Assembly (NCBI GenBank): GCA_017391435.1
Contig: JAFOYS010000114.1
Span: 1 to 5,315, forward strand
Direction: 5' to 3'
From: Alistipes sp.
GTDB lineage: Bacteria; Bacteroidota; Bacteroidia; Bacteroidales; Rikenellaceae
DNA length: 5,315 bases
Below the pieces are notes generated by a model, which was not told the DNA's origin, did no database searches, and saw nothing but the letters and a program-made list of their open reading frames with translations. A program made the translations under genes and the position numbers. Positions 1 to 5,315 of this stretch are shown one piece after another (the stretch's first letter is position 1; each line of letters begins with the position of its first letter).

Positions 1-819
1 ATCCGCATTGAGATGAAGCAGATTGGTGCTCGTCAGGAGGCTGGCCGTATTGGCGGTATTGGTGCTTGTGGTCGTGAGCTGTGCTGCGCTTCGTGGATAT
101 CAAGCTTCTCGTCTGTAACTACCGGTGCTGCGCGTGTTCAAGATCTCTCACTCAACCCGCTAAAGCTTGCTGGTCAGTGCTCAAAGCTAAAGTGCTGTCT
201 GATGTACGAGTATGACCTCTATATGGATGCTCGCAAGGCTATTCCTCGTATCAAGGAGCCACTGCAGGCTATAGATGGCGAGTACTTCCTCGTTAAGACC
301 GATATTCTTGCCAAGACTATGACCTTCAGTAGTAGCAAGGAGACTATGTCAAATGTTGTTACTATTCCGGTTTGGCGAGTAAGGGAGATTCTTGCTGCTA
401 ATCGCAATGGCGAGAAGGTAGAGAGCATTGTTGGCGATAGCGCACCAGCAAAGAGTGATGAGCCTACATATCGCACAGAGGAGGATAGTATCACTCGCTT
501 TGATAAGTCAAAGAAGCGCAAGAAGAAGCGTAACAATAAGTCTCAGGGTCGAGCAGATAGAGCTGAGGGGGCTAGCAAGGCTGCGGATAGTTCTGTGGCC
601 GAGCCAAAGAGCGAGCCACAGGCGGTTAGTGCTCAGCCGAGTGAGCCTCAGTCAGAGCTTAAGGACCAGAGTGTAGCACAGGGTGAGGGTGAAAATAACG
701 GACAGACAACAGAGCGTCGTCCATTTAACCGAGGCCGCAACAATCGCTTCCGCCACAACCGTCACTCGCATCAGGGTGGCAAGGGTGAAGCGGGGCAGAA
801 ACCAGAGAAGAAGGAGTAG
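1..819 (+). CDS. ricT: PSP1 domain protein, RicT/YaaT family (5' end missing)
   Basis: The reading frame is already open at base 1, so the N-terminal part of the PSP1 domain lies outside the window; 272 residues are visible, ending at TAG 817-819. An in-frame ATG at 13 is internal, because the preceding codons (IRIE) continue the family's conserved RIELRQIG-like strand. Numbering from that ATG, two cysteine clusters typical of RicT are seen: GACGRELCC (C19, C24, C25) and GQCSKLKCC (C56, C61, C62). In Bacillus subtilis, RicT joins RicA and RicF in an iron-sulfur complex that affects RNase Y-dependent mRNA processing and development; whether the Bacteroidota protein does this is not known from the sequence. 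From about residue 155 the protein becomes a low-complexity tail: a lysine/arginine block (KSKKRKKKR), a Ser/Glu/Gln/Pro-rich stretch, then an Arg/Asn/His/Gly-rich end, which suggests nucleic-acid contact. gldH starts two bases after the stop. The family call is firm; the function is inferred. Confidence 0.9.
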   Translation: MRIEMKQIGARQEAGRIGGIGACGRELCCASWISSFSSVTTGAARVQDLSLNPLKLAGQCSKLKCCLMYEYDLYMDARKAIPRIKEPLQAIDGEYFLVKTDILAKTMTFSSSKETMSNVVTIPVWRVREILAANRNGEKVESIVGDSAPAKSDEPTYRTEEDSITRFDKSKKRKKKRNNKSQGRADRAEGASKAADSSVAEPKSEPQAVSAQPSEPQSELKDQSVAQGEGENNGQTTERRPFNRGRNNRFRHNRHSHQGGKGEAGQKPEKKE

Positions 820-820
820 T

Positions 821-1246
821 ATGCTACGAGTAGTCGCAGTAGTTGTCACAGTGCTTGCTCTCTGTTGCGGTTGTCGCTCTAAGGGCTATGTTGATATGCA
901 GCCTGTAGATATCCGCAGCTGGCAGACTCCTGTGAGTATTATCTATGAGAACAGCGATACTGTGTCGCTCAAGAGTATCTCTGTGGCGTTGCGTTATAAT
1001 GATAATTTTACTTCAGATACGCTCTCAGTATATATCCAGACCTCACTGCCCGATGCACATCAGGCAAGAGAGAGGGTGGTGCTGAATCTCCAAAGAGGCT
1101 ATAGAGCAACTCAGCTTACGGCCTCTGAGAGTATCGGATATAGAGAGAAGTGTCTGCTTGATCAGAGAGGTAGTTATATATTTACAATAACCCCGTGCCG
1201 AGAAGTTTGTGGTATTGAGGCAGTGGGTGTAGAGATAGTAGAGTAA
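821..1246 (+). CDS. gldH: GldH-like gliding motility/T9SS-associated lipoprotein
   Basis: This encodes 141 residues. The N-terminus is a lipoprotein signal: M-L-R, a hydrophobic run rich in Val/Ala/Leu, then CCGC. C18, preceded by Gly, is the most likely lipidated cysteine, which would anchor the mature protein in a membrane facing the periplasm. The mature part resembles GldH: an early Trp (RSW, about residue 33), a central strand like VALRYND, an LSVYIQTS strand, and a C-terminal YIFTITPC...GIEAVGVEI strand pair. In Flavobacterium johnsoniae, GldH is needed for gliding and belongs to the set of lipoproteins that support the type IX secretion/gliding machinery; non-gliding Bacteroidales keep homologues whose exact role is unclear. 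The frame is open further upstream (to an ATG at 683), but the signal peptide, and the fact that ricT ends at 819, fix the start at 821. Its stop overlaps the trmB start by one base. Identity rests on remote similarity plus position after ricT. Confidence 0.75.
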   Translation: MLRVVAVVVTVLALCCGCRSKGYVDMQPVDIRSWQTPVSIIYENSDTVSLKSISVALRYNDNFTSDTLSVYIQTSLPDAHQARERVVLNLQRGYRATQLTASESIGYREKCLLDQRGSYIFTITPCREVCGIEAVGVEIVE

Positions 1247-1992
1247 TGGGAAAGGATAAACTTAAGAGATTTGCAGAGAATAAGAGTTTTGCCTGCTTTG
1301 TTGAGCCAGAATTTGAGCAGATGTTCCGCACTGAGCATCCGCTTAAGGGGCGTTGGCATAGTGACTTTTTTCATAATGACAACCCGATAGTCCTTGAGCT
1401 TGGCTGTGGTAAGGGGGAGTATACAGTAGCCCTTGCCGAGCGTAATGCCGATAAGAACTTTATTGGTGTTGATATCAAGGGTGCGCGAATGTGGCGCGGT
1501 GCAAAGACTGCTACTGAGAACGCAATGACCAATGTCGGTTTTCTGCGTGCGCGTATTGAGTTTATCACATCGCTCTTTGCACCTGGTGAGGTCTCAGAGA
1601 TCTGGATAACCTTCCCAGATCCGCAACTTAAGAGCCGCCGAGCAAAAAAGCGCCTTACCTCCCCAATATTTTTGGAGTACTATGCACAGCTTCTATCTAC
1701 AGATGGCTGGATAAACCTTAAGACCGACTCTCAGCACCTGTACAATTATACTCAGGCTGTAATCTCTCACTTTGACCTAAAGTGCGAGGTGGCAAATAAT
1801 GATATCTATGGCAGTGGATACGCTGACGAGGTGCTCTCTGTAAAGACTGCATATGAGACAGTCTACCTTCAGCGCGGACTGCCGATAACATATACTCGTT
1901 TTTCGCTTGGTGATTGTAAGAGTTTTCCAATGTTTGATTGGGAGGGTGACGATGTGTTAGAGAAGGATAGCGAGGAGGCAAGAAAACACTAA
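1246..1992 (+). CDS. trmB: tRNA (guanine-N7-)-methyltransferase
   Basis: This 248-residue protein is a complete Rossmann-fold class I methyltransferase of the TrmB family, which transfers a methyl group from S-adenosylmethionine to N7 of G46 in the tRNA variable loop. Visible landmarks in order are: the SAM-binding motif LELGCGKGE (about 50-58); the acidic residue at the end of the second strand in IGVDIKG (D76); a catalytic/substrate motif FPDP at 123-126 followed by a basic stretch (KSRRAKKR, 129-136) as in other TrmB proteins; LKTD at 158-161; and the C-terminal T-x-Y-E element (T201, Y203, E204) used to hold the guanine. The residue after FPDP is Gln, where many proteobacterial enzymes have Trp. 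The ATG overlaps the gldH stop (TAATG), indicating translational coupling in a ricT-gldH-trmB operon. It is probably the last gene of that unit, because a terminator-like hairpin follows 20 bases after the stop. Confidence 0.95.
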   Translation: MGKDKLKRFAENKSFACFVEPEFEQMFRTEHPLKGRWHSDFFHNDNPIVLELGCGKGEYTVALAERNADKNFIGVDIKGARMWRGAKTATENAMTNVGFLRARIEFITSLFAPGEVSEIWITFPDPQLKSRRAKKRLTSPIFLEYYAQLLSTDGWINLKTDSQHLYNYTQAVISHFDLKCEVANNDIYGSGYADEVLSVKTAYETVYLQRGLPITYTRFSLGDCKSFPMFDWEGDDVLEKDSEEARKH

Positions 1993-2012
1993 AAGAAAAG
2001 CAAAACATATCC

Positions 2013-2057
2013 AAAAGGAAAGAAAATGTGCAAAATACTTTCCTTTTTTCATTTTTT
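2013..2057 (+). terminator. Probable intrinsic terminator after trmB
   Basis: AAAAGGAAAG at 2013-2022 is the exact reverse complement of CTTTCCTTTT at 2038-2047, giving a 10-bp stem with a 15-base A-rich loop. The T-run carries on past the stem to 2049 and again at 2052-2057. The stem is AU-rich with only three GC pairs and the loop is long, so it is weaker than a textbook terminator. Its place, just after trmB and just before a promoter-like box, fits the end of the ricT-gldH-trmB transcript. Confidence 0.5.
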
Positions 2058-2062
2058 GTTGC

Positions 2063-2071
2063 TACTTTTGC
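2063..2071 (+). promoter_or_regulatory. Bacteroidota-type -7 promoter box for araD operon
   Basis: TACTTTTGC matches the Bacteroides major-sigma -7 consensus TAnnTTTG, with the often-seen following C. A -33 TTTG at the usual distance (near 2040) is not clear; only a T-rich stretch overlapping the terminator arm is present. Transcription would begin a few bases after the box, near 2074-2078, leaving a leader of roughly 10-14 bases before the araD ATG at 2088. The call rests on one motif and its location in the only sizeable AT-rich gap upstream of araD. Confidence 0.6.
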
Positions 2072-2087
2072 AAAAAAATTCAAGCAT

Positions 2088-2780
2088 ATGTTAGAAAATC
2101 TGAAAAAACTCGTTTGTGAGGCCAATCTTGACCTTGTTCGTCACGGCCTTGTAATTCTTACTTGGGGTAATGTGTCAGCAATAGACCGTGAGAAAAATTT
2201 GGTTGTTATCAAGCCAAGCGGTGTGAGTTATGACAATATGACTGCTGAGGATATGGTCGTTGTAGATCTTGATGGAAATGTTGTAGATGGTAATCTGCGC
2301 CCTTCGTCTGATACCCCTACACACATTGCTATCTACAAGGCTTTTCCAGAGGTTGGTGCTGTTGTGCATACACACTCTACTTATGCAACAGCTTGGGCTC
2401 AGGCTTGCAGATCTATTCCAAACTTGGGTACAACACATAGCGATACATTCCACTGTGACATACCTTGCACTGAGAATATGACTCCAGAGCAGATTACTCG
2501 CGCATATGAGGCTGAGACAGGAACTGTTATTGCTGATGCCTTTAAGAATATGGAGCCTATGCACACTCCAGCAGTGCTTGTAGCGCACCACGGACCTTTT
2601 ACTTGGGGTAAGAGTGCTGCAGAGGCTGTTCAGAACTCAGTAATTCTTGAGCAGGTGGCTCGTATGGCATCTATCACAGTGGCTCTAAATCCTACTGTAG
2701 AGATGGATAAGAATCTTGTTGAGAAGCACTACGACCGTAAGCACGGTGCAAATGCATACTACGGACAGATCAAGAAATAG
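2088..2780 (+). CDS. araD: L-ribulose-5-phosphate 4-epimerase
   Basis: This 230-residue class II aldolase-fold enzyme interconverts L-ribulose 5-phosphate and D-xylulose 5-phosphate, the last dedicated step of bacterial L-arabinose use. It can be aligned almost end to end with Escherichia coli AraD (231 residues). Shared landmarks are LTWGNVSA (24-31) and IKPSGV (41-46), which bind the phosphate; PSSDTPTH (72-79); metal ligands H94 and H96 in VVHTHS and H168 in AHHGP; the catalytic acid D119 in TTHSD; and the C-terminal tyrosine Y225 in AYYGQ. All the expected active-site residues are present, so it should be active. A GTG at 2028 is in frame but would add 20 residues absent from the family and would put the promoter box inside the coding region, so ATG 2088, giving the family's MLE-L-K start, is preferred. 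The first codons are A-rich (AAA, GAA), unlike the AAG/GAG-dominated remainder. araM follows after 30 bases, probably in the same operon. Confidence 0.95.
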   Translation: MLENLKKLVCEANLDLVRHGLVILTWGNVSAIDREKNLVVIKPSGVSYDNMTAEDMVVVDLDGNVVDGNLRPSSDTPTHIAIYKAFPEVGAVVHTHSTYATAWAQACRSIPNLGTTHSDTFHCDIPCTENMTPEQITRAYEAETGTVIADAFKNMEPMHTPAVLVAHHGPFTWGKSAAEAVQNSVILEQVARMASITVALNPTVEMDKNLVEKHYDRKHGANAYYGQIKK

Positions 2781-2810
2781 TTAGAGAAACAATATAAAAA
2801 ATAGAATACT

Positions 2811-4154
2811 ATGAGTATGGAGAAAGTACAGCGTGCCCTTGAGCGCACGACAGACACCAAGGACCTTATTATCGGTGCAGGTGTTGTATCTCGCACAGCC
2901 GAGATGTTTGCAAAGTTGTTCCCTGGCTGCAAGGCTATCATTGTAGCAGACCTTAACACTTGGGAGGTAGCAGGTAAGGCTGTCTACGCTTCTCTTGTCC
3001 AGGCAGGTATTGAGCAGGAGGAGCCATTTATCTTTACAGATAAGGAGATCTATGCAGAGTGGAAGCACGTTGAGGCTCTTAAGGCTCGCCTTGAGAATAC
3101 TGAGGCTATCGCTATTGCAGTTGGCTCTGGTGTTATGAACGATACGACAAAGTATGTCTCTTACCTTGTTAACCGCAAGTATATGTGCGTAGGTACTGCT
3201 GCCTCTATGGATGGTTATACAGCATACGGCTCATCAATTACTAAGGATGGAAATAAGCAGACCTTTGACTGCCCAGCTCCTTATGGTTTTGTTATGGACC
3301 CAGTTATTGCTGCTGCAGCTCCAAAGGAGCTCGCTGCTTCTGGTTATGCAGACCTTATTGCAAAGATTCCTGCTGCTGCTGACTGGATGCTTGCAGATGT
3401 TACTGGTAATGAGAAGATTGACGCTTTTGCTCTTAACCTTGTACAGGATGGTCTTCGTGAGTCTCTCTCTGCACCTGCAGCTGTTCACGAGGGTGATCTT
3501 GAGATGACCGAGAAGCTTAGCGAGGGCCTGCTGATGAGTGGTTTTGCTATGCAGGCAATTCAGTCTTCACGCCCAGCTTCTGGTACAGAGCACCAGTTCT
3601 CACACTGCTGGGATATGGAGGATTTGTGCTTTGAGGGTAAGCACGTATCACACGGCTTTAAGGTAGGTATCGGTACACTCGCATCTACAGCATCTCTTGA
3701 GTTCCTTCTTGAGCAGGATATCGAGAATCTTGATGTAGAGAAGTGTGTTGATGCTTGGAAGAGCTGGGAGGAGCAGGAGGCAGAGATTCGCGCTGTCTTT
3801 GATGGTATGCCAGGTCATACTGCTCGTGGTCTTAAGGAGGCTTATGGCAAGTATACAGATAAGGAGGGACTTCGCGCTCAGCTTGAGGCTCTTAAGGCTG
3901 CTTGGCCAACTCTTAAGACTCAGATTGCAGAGCAGATTATCCCATTTGCAGAGGTTCGCGAGAATCTTCGTCTTGTAGGTGCTCCATATGAGCCAGAGCA
4001 TATCGGTGTTAGCCGTGAGCGTCTGCGCAAGACATTCTCGTATATCCCTTATATGCGTAGCCGATATACAAATATCGATGTTATCTACCGCCTCGGCCTT
4101 ATGGATGCCCTTATGGAGCACCTCTTTGGTAAGGGTGGCGTTTGGGAGTGCTAA
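2811..4154 (+). CDS. araM: sn-glycerol-1-phosphate dehydrogenase (AraM/EgsA family)
   Basis: This 447-residue member of the metal-dependent iron-containing-alcohol-dehydrogenase-like superfamily is most like Bacillus subtilis AraM, a Ni-dependent enzyme that reduces dihydroxyacetone phosphate to sn-glycerol 1-phosphate with NAD(P)H. Seen in order: an N-terminal nucleotide-binding half with VGSGVMND (about 104-111) for the dinucleotide; GTAASMDGYTAYGSS (128-142), the segment that closes over cofactor and substrate; the first metal ligand, D181, in SGYADLIAK; the second, H261, in SGTEHQFSH; and the third, H281, in SHGFKVGIG. A C-terminal helical part from about 300 to 447 carries the YIPYMRSRYT segment typical of bacterial AraM, longer than in archaeal enzymes. 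ATG 2811 is used; an ATG two codons later (2817) is possible. In B. subtilis araM lies in the arabinose operon near araD, and the same pairing occurs here. The family is certain; the exact product in this organism is inferred. Confidence 0.92.
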   Translation: MSMEKVQRALERTTDTKDLIIGAGVVSRTAEMFAKLFPGCKAIIVADLNTWEVAGKAVYASLVQAGIEQEEPFIFTDKEIYAEWKHVEALKARLENTEAIAIAVGSGVMNDTTKYVSYLVNRKYMCVGTAASMDGYTAYGSSITKDGNKQTFDCPAPYGFVMDPVIAAAAPKELAASGYADLIAKIPAAADWMLADVTGNEKIDAFALNLVQDGLRESLSAPAAVHEGDLEMTEKLSEGLLMSGFAMQAIQSSRPASGTEHQFSHCWDMEDLCFEGKHVSHGFKVGIGTLASTASLEFLLEQDIENLDVEKCVDAWKSWEEQEAEIRAVFDGMPGHTARGLKEAYGKYTDKEGLRAQLEALKAAWPTLKTQIAEQIIPFAEVRENLRLVGAPYEPEHIGVSRERLRKTFSYIPYMRSRYTNIDVIYRLGLMDALMEHLFGKGGVWEC

Positions 4155-4179
4155 ATCGCATTGGAAACTGATAGTAGAA

Positions 4180-4207
4180 CATAGGTTGCCTGTTTGGGCA
4201 ACCTATG
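4180..4207 (+). other. Intergenic stem-loop between araM and transporter gene
   Basis: CATAGGTTGCC at 4180-4190 pairs perfectly with GGCAACCTATG at 4197-4207 around a six-base loop (TGTTTG). The 11-bp stem has six GC pairs and begins 26 bases after the araM stop. No T-run follows on either strand, so it is not a standard intrinsic terminator. It could be a 3'-end protecting or attenuating hairpin that sets araM output relative to the transporter, a partial terminator, or a palindromic protein-binding site. The structure is directly visible; its role is not. Confidence 0.6.
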
Positions 4208-4224
4208 CTTGGATAAAATCGCAA

Positions 4225-4238
4225 AAACCTAAAACCTA
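4225..4238 (+). repeat. Two tandem copies of a 7-base unit in transporter leader
   Basis: AAACCTA occurs twice in a row, followed by AAATA and then the transporter ATG at 4244. It makes the sequence before the start A-rich and lacking a Shine-Dalgarno sequence, which is common in Bacteroidota. Two copies may be chance. Confidence 0.3.
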
Positions 4239-4243
4239 AAATA

Positions 4244-5315
4244 ATGAATACTTCAACTCGTTCTTTTAACAATTGGCAGACGCGCACCATTATCTACACA
4301 ATGGTTGGTTACGCTCTGTTCTACTTTGTTCGTAAGAACTTCTCAATTGCTATGCCTGGCCTTACTGCAGAGTTTGGTATCTCAAAGGTGTCGCTTGGTC
4401 TGTTCCTTACACTGCACGGTATTATCTACGGCCTTTCTCGTTTTGTAAACGGTATTGTTTCAGATAGAGGTAGTGCTAAGGTTGTAGCATCAGTAGGTCT
4501 GTTGCTCTGTGCAGTAGCTAATATTATCTTTGGTGTCAGCGACTTTGTTGCCAACTGGATTGTAGTCCTTGCTGCAAAGATGGGTACTGCGCTCACATTC
4601 TCATCTGTGCTTGTTTACTGTATGGGTATCGTTTGGGTAATCAACGGTTATCTGCAGGGTATGGGTGTGCCACCGTTTACAAAGATTAATACACACTGGA
4701 TTCACCCAGACCAGCTTGCTACCAAGATGTCTATCTGGAATATGTCTCACTCTATCGGCGCAGGTCTTGTATTTGGTCTTTGTGGTTGGGTTATTATGCC
4801 ACACCTTGGTCTGGATATGAGCGCAAATGCTGAGGTTGTAGAGACAATCACCACAAACTTGGGCGCAAATGCATCATACGAGGAGATTTTGAGCTTCTCA
4901 CAGCACTTCGGCGCTTGGCGTCTGTGCTTCCTAATCCCTGCTGCATTTGCATTGTTGGGCTCACTGGGTATCATCACTCTGATTAAGAACTCTCCATCAG
5001 AGGTGGGTCTTCCAGAGGTTGTTGATAAGAAGGCTCAGAGCGTTCAGACCGCTGCTGAGAAGGCTGAGTATAACGCATTTGTACGCCGTAAGGTATTCGG
5101 TAACCGTCTTATTTGGACACTTGCCCTTACCAACTTCTTTGTATATGTTGTTCGCTTCGCAGCGCTCGACGGGGGCCCAACTATGCTTACTGAGTCTAAG
5201 GGTCTGACATTGGCTATGGCAACAACCCTTTGTATCGTCTTTGAGTTTATCGGCGGTAATATCGGTATGGTCTTCTGGGGCTGGCTTACAGATAAGTTCT
5301 TCAAGAGTAAGGCTC
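4244..5315 (+). CDS. MFS transporter, organophosphate:phosphate antiporter family (3' end missing)
   Basis: An uninterrupted frame from ATG 4244 gives 357 residues before the window ends; full-length relatives have about 440-460. It is a multi-pass inner-membrane protein of the GlpT/UhpT/UhpC group, which exchanges glycerol-3-phosphate or hexose phosphates for inorganic phosphate. Signature matches are FYFVRKNFSIAMPGL (about 26-40), YGLSRFVNGIVSDRG (62-76), GYLQGMGVPP (135-144), SIWNMSHSIGAG (163-174) and YVVRFAALDGGPT (301-313). R30 and R304 match the two phosphate-binding arginines of GlpT (R45, R269), and H169 matches H165. The GlpT lysine in SKF (K80) is Arg here (R66). About eight membrane segments are visible, near 15-34, 50-70, 79-98, 110-133, 165-186, 226-247, 288-310 and 325-347. 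Relative to E. coli GlpT, the TM3-TM4 stretch is about 18 residues longer and the TM5-TM6 loop about 35 longer. It follows araM by 89 bases. The substrate cannot be fixed; a UhpC-like sensor role is possible. Confidence 0.9.
   Translation, partial: MNTSTRSFNNWQTRTIIYTMVGYALFYFVRKNFSIAMPGLTAEFGISKVSLGLFLTLHGIIYGLSRFVNGIVSDRGSAKVVASVGLLLCAVANIIFGVSDFVANWIVVLAAKMGTALTFSSVLVYCMGIVWVINGYLQGMGVPPFTKINTHWIHPDQLATKMSIWNMSHSIGAGLVFGLCGWVIMPHLGLDMSANAEVVETITTNLGANASYEEILSFSQHFGAWRLCFLIPAAFALLGSLGIITLIKNSPSEVGLPEVVDKKAQSVQTAAEKAEYNAFVRRKVFGNRLIWTLALTNFFVYVVRFAALDGGPTMLTESKGLTLAMATTLCIVFEFIGGNIGMVFWGWLTDKFFKSKA

Noticed and set aside
683..820. Upstream in-frame ATG that would extend gldH by 46 residues
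   Set aside because: It lies wholly within the ricT coding region in another frame and would bury the lipoprotein signal peptide that begins at 821.
2028..2087. In-frame GTG that would extend araD by 20 residues
   Set aside because: The extension has no counterpart in AraD, is encoded by terminator and promoter sequence, and the ATG at 2088 gives the family's conserved N-terminus and length.
1718..2125. 135-codon open frame on the - strand across the trmB-araD gap
   Set aside because: It runs through the terminator and promoter and the ends of two confident genes, with no recognisable domain; treated as a chance frame.
2781..2810. Possible promoter or terminator between araD and araM
   Set aside because: The 30-base gap is AT-rich but has no TAnnTTTG box and no hairpin; it looks like a simple intra-operon spacer.
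3648..4121. 157-codon open frame on the - strand inside araM
   Set aside because: It is antisense to a well-conserved coding region. The protein is rich in Leu/Ile/Cys as expected from a mirrored frame and resembles nothing known.
4193..4221. Possible second promoter before the transporter (TTTG, then TAAAATCG)
   Set aside because: The second box matches TAnnTTTG poorly, the spacing is shorter than usual, and the first box is the loop of the stem-loop.

Overview
The window looks like chromosomal DNA from a member of Bacteroidota, most likely order Bacteroidales. The evidence is a GldH-type lipoprotein gene (a family confined to this phylum) next to a PSP1/RicT gene with a long basic tail, a TAnnTTTG-type promoter box, and start codons with AT-rich leaders and no clear Shine-Dalgarno sequence. 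I do not assign a genus. Every recognisable gene lies on the + strand. Coding density is high, and I see no mobile element, CRISPR array, tRNA or rRNA.

Region 1 (1-1992) is a tightly packed housekeeping operon. It holds the 3' part of ricT (PSP1 domain protein, cut by the window start), gldH (lipoprotein) and trmB (tRNA m7G46 methyltransferase). ricT and gldH are separated by one base, and gldH and trmB overlap by one base (TAATG), so the three are probably co-transcribed and translationally coupled.

Region 2 (1993-2087) is a 95-base AT-rich gap. It contains an A-rich/T-rich hairpin that probably terminates the trmB transcript, followed at once by a Bacteroidota-type -7 box 17 bases before the araD start. 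One operon seems to end and another to begin here, and the new transcript would have a very short leader.

Region 3 (2088-5315) holds araD (L-ribulose-5-phosphate 4-epimerase), araM/egsA (sn-glycerol-1-phosphate dehydrogenase family) and the 5' two-thirds or more of a major facilitator of the organophosphate:phosphate antiporter type (GlpT/UhpT/UhpC-like), which runs off the right edge. A strong stem-loop without a U-tract sits between araM and the transporter gene. The three genes look like a sugar-phosphate or polyol-phosphate module: one enzyme interconverts pentulose phosphates, one interconverts a triose phosphate and glycerol-1-phosphate, and the transporter family exchanges phosphorylated sugars or glycerol-3-phosphate for phosphate. 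araD and araM also sit together in the Bacillus subtilis arabinose operon. The organophosphate-type transporter beside them is the least expected part.

Nothing here demands a wholly new system. The points most worth a second look are the araD-araM-transporter grouping, the unpaired bacterial glycerol-1-phosphate dehydrogenase, the orphan stem-loop and the two extended loops in the transporter.
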